DNA of 39,338 nucleotides from Methanomicrobiales archaeon (GCA_025350045.1 JANXYM010000035.1:1-39338), one strand, 5' to 3'; counted from the stretch's first letter, positions 8,642-18,084 are shown. Numbers and translations: made by a program. Notes: a model not told the origin generated them from the sequence alone.

Positions 8642-8647
8642 AAAAAA
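8642..8647 (-). terminator. Short poly-T tract after the GT2 gene
   Basis: T6 on the minus strand directly after the stop codon at 8648-8650. It overlaps the leader of the thioesterase gene at 8186-8611. Confidence 0.35.
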
Positions 8648-9346
8648 TTATTTGTACTTCTTCTGGGAATAGGAATATTTCTCCGACTCCCCTCCCCTGG
8701 ATACGATATACACCCATTCGTAGAGTGACTGCAGGGTGCCAAACTTCTGGTACCGCCGCATGGAAAAGCCCACTTTGAGCCGGTTGTCAAAGTATATCGT
8801 TCCTTCATCCTTCATCCTCATGGCAATCTCCAGGTCATCGCCAGCGTCAATGCAGCGGTACATGCCGGCCTTGTTAAATGCGTCTTTCCGGAATGCTGTG
8901 TTGCACCCGAGGGTATAGTAGAATGTTTTGCTATAGTAGCCGATGCGGGCAAAGGTGTTGGCAAGGAAGAGGGAGAAATGGTTTCCGATACCCTCCTCAA
9001 TGGGATAGACCGGCCCAAAGATCTGCACAATGGCGGGATCCTTGAAATCCTCGGCCAGGGTTTTGATCCAGTGCGGCGGAAGAATGCAGTCCGCATCCGT
9101 TGTTGCGACAATATCGCCTTTTGCCACTTTGACACCGTCATTGCGGGCCCCCCCCACCTTCTTGCTGGTCTGGGTAAAAACCTTGTCGGCATACTTCTTT
9201 GCGATCTCGCAGGTGGCATCCTTTGAACCGCCATCCACAACAATGATCTCGTACTCGGCCCGGGGTATATTCTGGTGCGAGAGTGAGACGAGGCACTGGG
9301 CAATATTCTCTTCTTCGTTGAACGTGGGAATGATGACTGATATCAT
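8648..9346 (-). CDS. Family 2 glycosyltransferase
   Basis: A 232-residue GT-A fold enzyme. It starts with the family hallmark MISVIIPTFNEEENIAQCL, then YEIIVVDGGSKDATCEIAKK. The metal-binding DxD appears as TTDADCILPPHW near 96-107. The GT2 acceptor-site ED motif appears as DAGDDLEIAMRMKDEG near 168-183. There are no transmembrane helices apart from a hydrophobic patch near 125-145, so it is a short cytosolic or peripheral enzyme. It probably transfers sugar from a nucleotide or dolichyl-phosphate donor during glycan assembly; the actual sugar is unknown. It lies just downstream of the mutase-like flavoprotein on the same strand, at the edge of a glycan gene cluster. Confidence 0.9.
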   Translation of the reverse strand: MISVIIPTFNEEENIAQCLVSLSHQNIPRAEYEIIVVDGGSKDATCEIAKKYADKVFTQTSKKVGGARNDGVKVAKGDIVATTDADCILPPHWIKTLAEDFKDPAIVQIFGPVYPIEEGIGNHFSLFLANTFARIGYYSKTFYYTLGCNTAFRKDAFNKAGMYRCIDAGDDLEIAMRMKDEGTIYFDNRLKVGFSMRRYQKFGTLQSLYEWVYIVSRGGESEKYSYSQKKYK

Positions 9347-9622
9347 TAAAGGAAATACTCCAGTACCATTTTCACGTTTGCGGATTATAAGCGTGATGTA
9401 AAAAGGGAGTCCTTCTGGCTTTTGTGGGTATGAAGATGAACTCCAGGTTTAAAAAAAGCACTCTACCTGACCCGTGCCAGGCTCTCCTGCGAAGCATGAA
9501 ATGTATCTGCACATTTTCACGGCCTGGTGATTTGTGGGGTTGAGAGGGCATCAGCCCCCCTCTGTATAACATGGTGATTCTCTCCATTATTCACGTAAAA
9601 AAAGATACAAAAAAAGTGAGTA

Positions 9623-10939
9623 TCAGCAATCCGTATATCCTGCAACAAAATCCATCACGCTGCGGAGGCAGCCATCCATGTTCAGGTACTCGAATTGCGA
9701 GAACCTTCCCACGAGCGGGATCCCGATGGAGGTGCAATAATCCTTTACCCTCGCGACATTTTTCTGGTAATCGAGGTCATAGACCACGTAGGCAAAGGGC
9801 TGGCGTTCAACCGAGGTATAGACAACCTGTTCCCGGGTCAGGATGTGCATGGCCTCCAAAGTCGCGATCACCTGTTGGGTGAGTGCTGCATCATCCATGC
9901 GGGAGACTTCATCGCCGGGCAGGTGGGTGATCTCGGCCAGCACGGACCCGCATCCCCCGGGGGCCGCATGGGCACTGTAATTGGAGGGAAACGAGATGCG
10001 GTTGGTCATGCCAAGCGCAGTCTCCGGGATATAGAGCCACGAGATGTCCGGCACGGCTCCCCGGATCCCGATATTGACGCAGACAATGGCATTGTACCTG
10101 AGGGCATCACATGCCGCCTTTACGCTGTCCGGCACCCCGTCAAGCGCAGCAATGAGATGCTGCACCGGCATCGTGGAGATGCACTGTTCTGCCCTGATGA
10201 CCTCACTGCCATTGCTGATCTCAAAGACGCCCCCGTTCTTCCGGACCGAAGTAACGCGGAACCCGGTCCTGATCCGGCCCTGGATCGGCCGGGCGATTGC
10301 TGTTACCACTGCCTCAATTCCCCCGTCGAGGGGATAGGAGAAGACCGACTGGTGGGTGTAGCCTTCCGTGGAGATGCCAATGGCAGATTTGATCACATCC
10401 TCAACCGGCGGCCGGGGAATGCGCCCGTCCACCCAGTGCAGGGACATCTTTTCGGTGGGAAATTTCCAGATCTTTTCATTGTACGGGACCATGTAGCATT
10501 CGGCAATCCCTTTGCCGAAGGTATAGTAGATCCATTCCCTGAAATTTTCCGGCGCCGGCAGTTCGCCTTTCTCAACGGCCACATGGGTCCTGACAAACTC
10601 GTTGATGCAGAAGAAACGGTCTTCCTGCGGGAGGTCAGACAGCCCGTTCTCGAACGGGTATTTCACATACCGGTCCTTATAAAAAATCTTGGTATTCCGG
10701 TCATTGCGCTGCTCGTTTCCAAGAACCATCTGCCGCATGAACGCGAGCACTTCTTTGTCCCGCGAGAAGATGATATGCGAACCGCCGGTATCGAACGTGA
10801 ATCCCTGCTCATTTTTCGAACGGCAGAGCCCGCCACAGGCAGCTTCCGCTTCAAGAACTATCACGTCCCTGCCTTTCTCCTGCAGGAGGCGGGCCAGTGC
10901 AAGGCCGGAAAGTCCGCCACCCAGAATTGCAATTGTCAC
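9623..10939 (-). CDS. FAD-dependent UDP-galactopyranose-mutase / protoporphyrinogen-oxidase-like protein
   Basis: A 438-residue flavoprotein. The N-terminal Rossmann FAD motif is MTIAILGGGLSGLALARLLQ, followed by VIVLEAEAACGGLCRS and TFDTGGSHIIF, the usual second and third FAD/substrate segments of this superfamily. MVPYNEKIWKFPTEKMS near 155-171 resembles the substrate-domain region of UDP-galactopyranose mutases and related glycan flavoproteins. The C-terminus, VGRFSQFEYLNMDGCLRSVM, is the typical closing FAD motif. The neighbouring glycosyltransferases favour a nucleotide-sugar role over porphyrin chemistry (inference). A poly-T run on the minus strand between 9598 and 9616 may terminate it. 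Confidence 0.8.
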   Translation of the reverse strand: MTIAILGGGLSGLALARLLQEKGRDVIVLEAEAACGGLCRSKNEQGFTFDTGGSHIIFSRDKEVLAFMRQMVLGNEQRNDRNTKIFYKDRYVKYPFENGLSDLPQEDRFFCINEFVRTHVAVEKGELPAPENFREWIYYTFGKGIAECYMVPYNEKIWKFPTEKMSLHWVDGRIPRPPVEDVIKSAIGISTEGYTHQSVFSYPLDGGIEAVVTAIARPIQGRIRTGFRVTSVRKNGGVFEISNGSEVIRAEQCISTMPVQHLIAALDGVPDSVKAACDALRYNAIVCVNIGIRGAVPDISWLYIPETALGMTNRISFPSNYSAHAAPGGCGSVLAEITHLPGDEVSRMDDAALTQQVIATLEAMHILTREQVVYTSVERQPFAYVVYDLDYQKNVARVKDYCTSIGIPLVGRFSQFEYLNMDGCLRSVMDFVAGYTDC

Positions 10940-11021
10940 GGAGCTTATGTTGTGAGCCGGAATTTATATTATTGAGGGTAAGAAAGGGAGTACCTTTCCC
11001 GCCGTATTTTCATCCCTCCCG

Positions 11022-12062
11022 TTACTGGGGAACCGGCATGGGAGTGGCCGGTGAATCGCATCTGCCCATAAAGCAGATGAGTCCATTGGGACATGCAGTG
11101 TCGCAGGAACCACAATGCCTGGCATGAGTGTTTATGTTAAAACAGCCGTCCGGACAACTGGTCTGGTCTGCAGAACAGGTGACCGTGCAGGTACCCCCGA
11201 GGCAGAATTTTCCGGCAGGGCAGGAAATTCCGCAATCCCCGCAGTTGGTATTGTCCGTTAAGAGATCCGTGCAGTTGGCACCACATGCGCGGAGATCGGA
11301 TGGACAGATAAGGGCAGTTGTTATGGGTGCGGGAGTGCGGCCGGCAGAAGACGTTGTTACCGGAGTGATGGTCAGGACAGGAATAGTGGTATCAGTGCCC
11401 GTGAGCGCAGCAGTTGTCCGGGTGAGTGCCGGGGGCATTCCTCCCACCTCTGCGGACAGGAGCACCTGTCCCCCGGCATCCATGGTGCTGCCGTTTTTCA
11501 GTATTATACCGTCCTTTACAATTTCCACAACCAGGGGATGGCTGGCTGAACTGTCGAGTTTCCCGGCCGCCAGCTCGATCTTCCCTGCGGCATTGGGGAT
11601 CTCAAAATACCGTTCTCCGGAATTCTCTGTGGTCTGAAGGGCTCCCGGCATACCGTACGTGGCATTCCAGCTCCCGAGGTACCTGATATGCACCCAGACT
11701 CCGGAGGGGGGGACTTTCCAGGGTTCGGTCTCCCGGGGGATGACAAATGTGGCCGGGGGAGTTTCGGTTGTCGGACCCGGGAGCATCTGTGTTGAGGATG
11801 GCTGCGTGACACCGGACCGGTTTAGTTCCGGGAGAAAAAGCAGTGTGCCAGCGGCAATGATAAGGATGATAACGATGACTGCGGCAATGGCAAGTTTTCT
11901 ACCTTTTGTCATGGAGGGTACGGCAGCTTTTGGGTAATCGGGTGCGGGTACAGTTTCGGGTGAAACAGTTGTTTTGCGATCGGGAATTAAGGATCTTCCG
12001 CAACTGGTGCAGAACTGCTTATCCGGATCCACAGGTTTTCCGCATTGCGGACAGAATTTCAC
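11022..12062 (-). CDS. Zinc-ribbon membrane protein with extracellular Cys-rich repeats
   Basis: A 346-residue protein. The N-terminal double-CxxC zinc ribbon is MKFCPQCGKPVDPDKQFCTS followed by CGRS. One transmembrane helix lies near 56-77 (LAIAAVIVIILIIAAGTLLF). Next is a Thr/Pro-rich stalk and a beta-rich domain near 115-215 (WVHIRYLGSWNATYGMPGAL and onwards) that resembles lipoprotein-like outer domains in methanogens. The C-terminal cysteine-rich part holds two repeats with the pattern NCGxCGxxCPxGxxCxxGxC, like Cys-rich repeats of surface proteins in several phyla. The ribbon should be cytosolic and the repeats outside. It sits between glycan genes but shows no enzymatic motif. Confidence 0.75.
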   Translation of the reverse strand: MKFCPQCGKPVDPDKQFCTSCGRSLIPDRKTTVSPETVPAPDYPKAAVPSMTKGRKLAIAAVIVIILIIAAGTLLFLPELNRSGVTQPSSTQMLPGPTTETPPATFVIPRETEPWKVPPSGVWVHIRYLGSWNATYGMPGALQTTENSGERYFEIPNAAGKIELAAGKLDSSASHPLVVEIVKDGIILKNGSTMDAGGQVLLSAEVGGMPPALTRTTAALTGTDTTIPVLTITPVTTSSAGRTPAPITTALICPSDLRACGANCTDLLTDNTNCGDCGISCPAGKFCLGGTCTVTCSADQTSCPDGCFNINTHARHCGSCDTACPNGLICFMGRCDSPATPMPVPQ

Positions 12063-12344
12063 GAGAACGACTCCTGCAGAAACATGATTACCCTTTTTTA
12101 ACCGGTATGGGGGAAAAAGCTTCCCCGTTAAATAGGTCCCGGTGATCGTTTCTTGTATCCTGTGCAGGTTAAAAACGATTCAGAACTACCCGCAGGTCCG
12201 GGCCCGGCCGGGCACTTTTTCTATTCTGTCATGAATTCCCGGGAGAACTCCTCCGGGGAAATGTATCGGAGTTTTTTTCCTTATTCCCGGGTATTATCAA
12301 AAAGCTAAGCATATGTAAGAATATATCCATGTATTACTATTGCC

Positions 12345-13427
12345 ATGCCAGAAAAAGTGCTCCCCCCTGGAGAAAAAACCGTGGAGAATTCTGCAGAAGG
12401 TGAGGATCCTGACCTGGTAGCATATATCGAGAACATACGCAACCGTCGCATGGAGGCTGTACGTTCCGGTGCCTGCGACTTGTATCCGCAGAACCCGGTC
12501 AGCAAGCAAGCTTTTCTCCGGCGGGTGGTTTTTCCTGATGGCGTGATCCGCAACCGGGGGTACCGGATCGAATCCGATCGCCCGGTCATCGGGAGCCTGC
12601 TGGTGAAGGGCAGAACACTCATCCATGAAGAAGTCTGCCGTTATGTGGATCCGGTAATCAGCAGCCAGGAATCGGTGAACCTGAATGTTGTAGAAAACTT
12701 CCGGATGGTCATGGAGATGATCGAACGACTGGAAAAGAGGATGGATGCCCGTGACCCGGGCTCTGGCAGCGCAGCAAAACCTGTCAGTACCGAAACAGCC
12801 TCCCGGGCCGGCACACCGGCATTATCCTGGCCCGGGTCTGCCGGCACACCGGTCTCTTCAGAGGCGGTGGATGAACCGGACCTGATCGGGACCATTGCCT
12901 GTCATCAGCCATGTACTGACCTGGTCCGGCGCATTGCAGAAAAAAACTCAGCCGGAAGAGTTCCCCGCATCCTGGGAATCGGTCCCGGGCAGGCTCTCCT
13001 GTCGGTATACCTCTCGCGGGGGAGCACCTGTGACATCCGGGGTATCGATCATGACCTCAAAAGGGTGGAATCCTGCCGGAAACAGAATGCACGGCTGGGC
13101 GGGCATGTCCGGTTTCTTGTCATGGATGTCTTCGATCCTGACCTCTTAAAAGATGGCTGCTTTGATGTAGCCTTTTCTGTAGGATTCCTCCCGCAGTTCG
13201 ATAACGATGCCATCATTGCGCTCGTACAGCAGCAGCTTTCCGTAGCGAAAGCGGTGGTCCTCTCGGTACCGTCTGAACATCAGCGCGAGACTACCCTTCC
13301 GGGCGAACGAATGCGCACTCCTGATGACTGGAAACGGATCCTCTCTGACGGCAACTTCTCTGTTGAATCACTCGCGTATTACTGCAATGGTAAGCATATT
13401 GCCGCAGTGATCATCGGCAAATCCTGA
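12345..13427 (+). CDS. SAM-dependent methyltransferase with an N-terminal extension
   Basis: A 360-residue protein. The C-terminal half has a class I methyltransferase fold: motif I ILGIGPGQALLSVYLS near 208-223, acidic loop GIDHDLKRVE, and motif-IV-like CFDVAFSVGFLPQFD. The first 200 residues contain ENIRNRRMEAVRSGACDLYP and VVENFRMVMEMIERLEKRMD, similar to helical leaders of surface-polysaccharide methyltransferases, then a low-complexity Ala/Ser/Thr/Gly/Pro linker. The start at 12345 has no Shine-Dalgarno site. GCATATG and AATATATCC lie within 35 bases upstream, so a leaderless transcript is likely. It is followed 12 bases later by a GT4 gene, probably one operon, so the substrate is presumably a glycan or nucleotide sugar (inference). 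Confidence 0.75.
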   Translation: MPEKVLPPGEKTVENSAEGEDPDLVAYIENIRNRRMEAVRSGACDLYPQNPVSKQAFLRRVVFPDGVIRNRGYRIESDRPVIGSLLVKGRTLIHEEVCRYVDPVISSQESVNLNVVENFRMVMEMIERLEKRMDARDPGSGSAAKPVSTETASRAGTPALSWPGSAGTPVSSEAVDEPDLIGTIACHQPCTDLVRRIAEKNSAGRVPRILGIGPGQALLSVYLSRGSTCDIRGIDHDLKRVESCRKQNARLGGHVRFLVMDVFDPDLLKDGCFDVAFSVGFLPQFDNDAIIALVQQQLSVAKAVVLSVPSEHQRETTLPGERMRTPDDWKRILSDGNFSVESLAYYCNGKHIAAVIIGKS

Positions 13428-13439
13428 GGAGCCCGGGAG

Positions 13440-14552
13440 ATGATCATCGGAATCGATCTGCTGCCATTAAAAACCGGTTCTTACCAGAGAGGTATTGGAA
13501 ATTATTCTGCTGAGCTGGTACGGGCTCTCCTGCGGCTGGACCCGGTCAACCAGTACCATCTTTTCAATGTGCCTTTGGCCCTGCAACACCTGTTCTCCGG
13601 GTGCAATGTCACCCGGTATGAAGAGAAAGCCTCAGGAGATGCGCTCAGTACCCTGGATGCATTTCTCATTCTCAACTACTTTGAACTTTTTGAAGAAATC
13701 CCGTACCTTCCCTGCGAGATCCCCTGCCGGAGTTTCCTTCTTGTCCACGATTTAATCGGGGTGATCTTCTGGGAAAAAACCCTGGTGGTAAAGGAACGGC
13801 GATTGGAATACTTCTCGCGTTTAATCCATGTCCGGAATTTTGATCTAATCTTCGCAAATTCAAAATCCACGATGAGGAACGTTACACACCTGCTCGACAT
13901 TCCCCGTAAAAAAACCCGGGTAGTGTATGCCGGCCTGGATGAAGGCTACCTTCAGCCTGCATCCGGTGAGACTGCTCTCGGGAAAGTGCGGGAGCGGTAT
14001 GCAATAAAGAAATCCTATATCCTGAGTATCCTCTCCATAAATTTCCATAAAAATATTTCCGGTCTTTTTGAGGCATTCAGTATTCTTCCCCCGGAACTCA
14101 GGAACAACCTGTGCCTTGTTCTCGTATGCCGCATGAGCCGGGAGGAAGAGCTCACCCTGCGCAGCATCTGGGCTGAACGTGCCCTGCCGGATCAGGATCT
14201 GGTACTCACACATTACGTGGAGATCCAGGACCTGATCCCGTTGTATGATGGCGCCTCGCTCTTCTGTTTCCCCACCCTGTACGAAGGCTTCGGGCTTCCC
14301 ATACTAGAAGCAATGGCCCGTTGCTGCCCGGTCGTTACCTCCACTATCTCGGCCTCTGCTGAAATTGCCGGTAATGCAGCAGTGCTGGTCGATCCCTATG
14401 ACCCAAAGGCCATTGCTGCAGGAATCCGTTCCGTGCTTGAGGATGACGGGCTCAGAGAACACCTGGTCCGGGCCGGGAAGATCCGGTGCAGTATATTCCG
14501 CTGGGAATGCGTGGCCCGGCGGGTACTGGCAGAGATCGAACACCCCGCATGA
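13440..14552 (+). CDS. Family 4 glycosyltransferase
   Basis: A 370-residue GT-B fold enzyme. The N-terminus MIIGIDLLPLKTGSYQRGIG, with GIGNYSAELVRALL, is the usual GT4 acceptor-site start. C-terminal donor-site motifs are ILSINFHKNISGLFEAFSIL, then FPTLYEGFGLPILEAMARCC, whose E-x7-E pair is the hallmark of the family. STISASAEIAGNAAVLVDPY and ALEDDGLREHLVRAG-like text complete the fold. It resembles mannosyltransferases in archaeal glycan clusters. GGAG immediately before the ATG serves as ribosome-binding site. The 12-base gap to the upstream methyltransferase indicates co-transcription. Confidence 0.92.
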   Translation: MIIGIDLLPLKTGSYQRGIGNYSAELVRALLRLDPVNQYHLFNVPLALQHLFSGCNVTRYEEKASGDALSTLDAFLILNYFELFEEIPYLPCEIPCRSFLLVHDLIGVIFWEKTLVVKERRLEYFSRLIHVRNFDLIFANSKSTMRNVTHLLDIPRKKTRVVYAGLDEGYLQPASGETALGKVRERYAIKKSYILSILSINFHKNISGLFEAFSILPPELRNNLCLVLVCRMSREEELTLRSIWAERALPDQDLVLTHYVEIQDLIPLYDGASLFCFPTLYEGFGLPILEAMARCCPVVTSTISASAEIAGNAAVLVDPYDPKAIAAGIRSVLEDDGLREHLVRAGKIRCSIFRWECVARRVLAEIEHPA

Positions 14553-14792
14553 GCAAACCTTTCACACGCAGGTACTATCCCCCGTTTTTTGACGTATTTC
14601 TGTCTTTCTCATCCGGCAACAGTAATTTCCCCGCTTTATCGTGGTAAGAGTGCTGACGGCAATGACATTCCCCCGTATCATTTCTGGATAGCCGGCGGGT
14701 ACCAAGGTCCCTTTCACTATCCTGCTGATACATTTTTGGCAATAAGAGGATTATATGAAGACGACCCATATGAGTGATACGGGAGATCGGTT

Positions 14793-15323
14793 GTGAGTAT
14801 CCGGAAATTGAACCTCGGTTGCGGGACAGATATCCGGGAAGGATGGATTAACCTGGATTGTGCCCGGTTACCCGGTGTGGATATTGTTCATGATCTCAAT
14901 GAGGCAACTCTTCCTTTTAAAAGCGATATATTTGATGAAATTGTCTGCGATGATATCCTTGAGCATATTTTCCGGTACGATCGGGTTCTTCGGGAATTGC
15001 ACAGGATACTCAAACCCGGTGGTTGCCTGACTATCCGTGTACCCCATTTCAGTTCCTTTGCTGCATTTACCGATCCCACGCATGTACGATTTTTCGCGGT
15101 ACGGACATTCGATTTCTTTGTGCGGGGAAATCCACGATCCTATTATTATGATTTTTCTTTTTCTTCCATGGAAAAACGCAGGATTATTTTTAACAAAGAC
15201 CGTTTTAAGGTTCACCGGATCCTTGAACACCTGGTCAATGCAAGCGCCCAAACCCAGGAATGGTATGATGAAAGGGTCAGGCTGTTTCCTGCCCTCAATA
15301 TCGAAGTGGTGCTGATTAAATAA
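14793..15323 (+). CDS. Small SAM-dependent methyltransferase
   Basis: A 176-residue class I methyltransferase. Motif I is RKLNLGCGTDIREGWINLDC near 4-23, then DIVHDLNEATLPFKSDIFDE, DILEHIFRYDRVLRELHRIL and KPGGCLTIRVPHFSSFAAFT. This pattern is typical of methyltransferases in glycan and lipopolysaccharide-like clusters. Translation most likely starts at GTG 14793, because GGGAGAT lies seven bases before it and no in-frame ATG fits upstream. A TATA-like GATTATATG near 14749 could drive it. The 240-base gap before it has no gene. The short C-terminus suggests a small substrate, perhaps a sugar (inference). Confidence 0.82.
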   Translation: MSIRKLNLGCGTDIREGWINLDCARLPGVDIVHDLNEATLPFKSDIFDEIVCDDILEHIFRYDRVLRELHRILKPGGCLTIRVPHFSSFAAFTDPTHVRFFAVRTFDFFVRGNPRSYYYDFSFSSMEKRRIIFNKDRFKVHRILEHLVNASAQTQEWYDERVRLFPALNIEVVLIK

Positions 15324-15500
15324 CGGGGATTTAAAAAAAAAACGTGCCTGTTTTATTTCTCAATCCCCGGGTAACCGGGCTCATTGCCTCCGGACAGACT
15401 ACAGCCATTCCCCCCGGGCAATAGATGTACCATTATCGAATCAACAAAAATTGTGCAAAATAGTTTTTACTCTTCCGACTCAATAATTCAGCAGAGTGCA

Positions 15501-16259
15501 ATGAAAGGCCTCAAAGCTTTTATCGCAAACCATCTCGGTGCGTTTATCTCCATGGACTGCCTGGAATTTTTAGTCCACCTGAAACGGGCAGAGGAAACAA
15601 CTTTTTTATTCAATGAAGTGACCCTGGATTACTTCTTTAATTCCTATAATAATTTCCGGCTGACAGAACGCACAATCGAAATTCCCATTACCGGCTGTTT
15701 TCTGAAAAAATATTCCCCGGAAGAAATCCTGGAAATTGGGAATGTGTCCAGCTATTATTATGACTATTTCAGGGAATTATTCAAAAGACCGATAGAAATC
15801 GTGGACAAGTATGAAAAAGGGTTCAATGTTACCAATACCGATATCTGTAATTATTCCCCCCATAAAAAATTTGATCTCATCTTTTCGATCTCAACTTTTG
15901 AACATATGGATGAAGACCGGAAAAACCCGGATGAGCCCTCTTTTTTGCCGGAAACCTGCTGCACGATAGAGAACATGAAGTATGTTATTGAAAACCTGCT
16001 CAAACCCGGGTGCCCTTTTATCCTTACCATTCCTCTCGGGCAGAACCCCGTATTCGATCGCAGATTTACAGCAGGGGAACTTGCAAAAATTCCCTGCACC
16101 TCAATGAATATATTTCTGTTCAGGAGGATACGGGAATTACAGTGGGTGCAGGTACCTATGGAAGGTACCAGGATTCCCAAAACCCCAGAAACCCTGCATG
16201 ACACGGCATTTCGCGGGGCAGACAGTGTATTAATCATCGAAATTGTGGCGCTGGAATAA
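15501..16259 (+). CDS. Methyltransferase-like protein of the glycan cluster
   Basis: A protein of about 252 residues from the ATG at 15501 (MKGLKAFIANHLGAFISMDC). Alternative GTG 15453 and TTG 15384 starts lengthen it to 275 or 291 residues; no ribosome-binding site decides. The middle has a weak SAM fold: EEILEIGNVSSYYYDYFREL (motif I like, but GNVSS replaces GxGxG), then EIVDKYEKGFNVTNTDICNY, FDLIFSISTFEHMDED, and LLKPGCPFILTIPLGQNPVF. The degenerate glycine loop may mean weak or lost SAM binding. Similar proteins occur with glycosyltransferases in methanogen surface-glycan loci. It lies between another methyltransferase and a GT4, all on the plus strand. Confidence 0.65.
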   Translation: MKGLKAFIANHLGAFISMDCLEFLVHLKRAEETTFLFNEVTLDYFFNSYNNFRLTERTIEIPITGCFLKKYSPEEILEIGNVSSYYYDYFRELFKRPIEIVDKYEKGFNVTNTDICNYSPHKKFDLIFSISTFEHMDEDRKNPDEPSFLPETCCTIENMKYVIENLLKPGCPFILTIPLGQNPVFDRRFTAGELAKIPCTSMNIFLFRRIRELQWVQVPMEGTRIPKTPETLHDTAFRGADSVLIIEIVALE

Positions 16260-16372
16260 CCTTACTGTTCCGGTCTCTCCGGTTTGTCCTCTAAGACCTC
16301 ATCACCGCAACCGGTACCGGGCCAAACCGTTATCAGCGGAAAGCGCAAAATTTACCTCAACCGGAGCAGAAC

Positions 16373-17695
16373 GTGCGGGTACTCCTGATCAGTCATCCAT
16401 TTCCCTGGATTACCGGGGGGTTTAAAAGGAGTTACGAAGTGCTGCGGAGATCCCGGGAGCCCGGCTGCGAGATCACGCTGGTGCTCTCGCCGGCCATGGC
16501 CCTGGATCTTGTCCATGATGTTCTAAAAGAGCAAAAAGATCCTGATGTTGTATACGCTGTTTTCCGGGAATTGCAGGAAGAGGGTATCAGGATCCATCCG
16601 GGGAGCCTGCGGTTTATCGATGACCTTTTCTCCCATGGATCCAAAGAAACCGCGAGTGCCCGCAGGACATTTATCTCGCTTATCGCCCCTGTTATACCAG
16701 CCCATATCGGAATGAACCGGCTGCTCTTACGGTACCTGCGGAACTATCTTACGGACCCCGGCTCCTACGACCTCATCTACTCCCACCACGAATGCCTTGA
16801 TACGGTCATGCTGGCAGAGCGTCTTTCAGACCAGCTCCGGATTCCCTTTATCATCCTGCTCCATAACGAACCCTTCCCGCCGTTACGCAGGATCCCGAAA
16901 CTCCGGCCGTTATTGTCATTGAGGGATATTGGTGCACTGGTCCCTGCGCTGAACGTGAATCTCTCGGTCCGGTATATCTATCACCGGATTATTACCTCTT
17001 CCCGCTTCCGCAAATTTCTCGCCATCTCTCCTGCGCCCCTGGTGATTGCCGGCTTAACATCGGCTCCGCATACGATCCTTAACCCTGCCAATGCCCTCAA
17101 CGACGGCCTGCTGCCGGAATCCGGAAGAACCCGGCAGGAAAAAGGAAATTATGCCCTCTGTGCATCCCGGTTTGCTGATGAAAAAGGCATCTTCGAGCTC
17201 CCGCATATCTGGAAAACAATCCATGAAGAGATGCCGGACATGAAGCTGATCGTGTACGGGAATGCACCCGAAGAAGCAGTAAAAAAATTCCGGGATCTCG
17301 TCCATCATTTTTCCCTTGAGGATTCCATCTCTGTGCAGGGATATCTGCCCGACGACCGGGAATTTTACGCTATGGTTTCCCGGGCAAGGGTGCTGATTCA
17401 CCCTTCCCACTCGGATGGTTTTTCGATGATCATTTTAGAAAGCCTGGCTCTCGGGACTCCCGTAGTTGCCTATAACCTGCCTGCATTTACCCACCTCTAC
17501 AAGGATTTCCCGGCTGTCGAACTGGTGCAGGAATGGGACCGGCCGGCACTCAGTCAGGCTGCACTACGGATCCTGAAAAACAAAGACAGGTATGCCGGGC
17601 ATTTAGAAACCCTCCCGCTGCAGGAATTTATCCACCATCATAGTTCATGGGAACGGGTTGCCCGGCATGAACTTGACGTCCTGATGTCATCGTAA
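16373..17695 (+). CDS. Family 4 glycosyltransferase with long N-terminal domain
   Basis: A 440-residue GT-B enzyme. It begins MRVLLISHPFPWITGGFKRS at GTG 16373, with CCGGAGCAGAAC immediately upstream as ribosome-binding site. The N-terminal acceptor domain has YDLIYSHHECLDTVMLAERL and IPFIILLHNEPFPPLRRIPK. Donor-domain motifs are LCASRFADEKGIFELPHIWK, DMKLIVYGNAPEEAVKKFRD, SVQGYLPDDREFYAMVSRAR, and IHPSHSDGFSMIILESLALG, the E-x7-E-like end of GT4. It is longer than the 370-residue GT4 upstream because of an extended acceptor domain. It closes the plus-strand glycan run; after it comes a 390-base gap holding repeat R1. Confidence 0.88.
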   Translation: MRVLLISHPFPWITGGFKRSYEVLRRSREPGCEITLVLSPAMALDLVHDVLKEQKDPDVVYAVFRELQEEGIRIHPGSLRFIDDLFSHGSKETASARRTFISLIAPVIPAHIGMNRLLLRYLRNYLTDPGSYDLIYSHHECLDTVMLAERLSDQLRIPFIILLHNEPFPPLRRIPKLRPLLSLRDIGALVPALNVNLSVRYIYHRIITSSRFRKFLAISPAPLVIAGLTSAPHTILNPANALNDGLLPESGRTRQEKGNYALCASRFADEKGIFELPHIWKTIHEEMPDMKLIVYGNAPEEAVKKFRDLVHHFSLEDSISVQGYLPDDREFYAMVSRARVLIHPSHSDGFSMIILESLALGTPVVAYNLPAFTHLYKDFPAVELVQEWDRPALSQAALRILKNKDRYAGHLETLPLQEFIHHHSSWERVARHELDVLMSS

Positions 17696-17928
17696 TTGCA
17701 GGAAAAAACCTGCAGCGCCACTTTAGGATAGTGACGATACGGCTGTTCTTACCTTTTCGCACGTTTGCAATGCATGTATCCTGAACTGTTTCAATACCGT
17801 ACCATACCCTTAGAGACAAAAGTCCTCCGGTTCAGAGCCACTACGCGGCATTTCAGGGCAGGAAGGTGGTATCCGTCACTTCGACCGCTCCGGAAGTGCC
17901 TTTCCCGGGAAAAGGGAGGAGGAAAAAA

Positions 17929-17989
17929 GGGATCAGGGGATGTTTTCCCCCTGGGCTGCCTCCCCCTCATCCCCCGTGAGGAAGTGGCA
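17929..17989 (-). repeat. Dispersed hairpin repeat R1, copy c (degenerate)
   Basis: On the plus strand it reads GGGATCAGGGGATGTTTTCC, then CCCCTGGGCTGCCTCCCCCT, then ATCCCCCGTGAGGAAGTGGC. This keeps the order of the 8034-8098 copy but lacks a perfect first hairpin. It is the only recognisable content of the gap from 17696 to 18075. That gap otherwise has no reading frame that I can support. Confidence 0.5.
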
Positions 17990-18075
17990 CGAATGAGTGA
18001 AAGACAGAATCCCTGGAGTGCGTTTAAAAAAGAGAATTCCCTGGTAAGAATGAAGAAATCTCCGGTCGGGTTGGT

Positions 18076-18084
18076 AAAAAAAAA
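18076..18084 (-). terminator. Poly-T terminator of the symporter operon
   Basis: T9 on the minus strand immediately after the stop codon at 18085-18087. Confidence 0.55.

Noticed and set aside
9347-9622. Possible small gene between GT2 and the flavoprotein
   Set aside because: The only open frames are short, without a promoter or coding character.
9695-10975. A 426-codon open frame on the plus strand
   Set aside because: It is the antisense shadow of the flavoprotein gene at 9623-10939, caused by high GC content.
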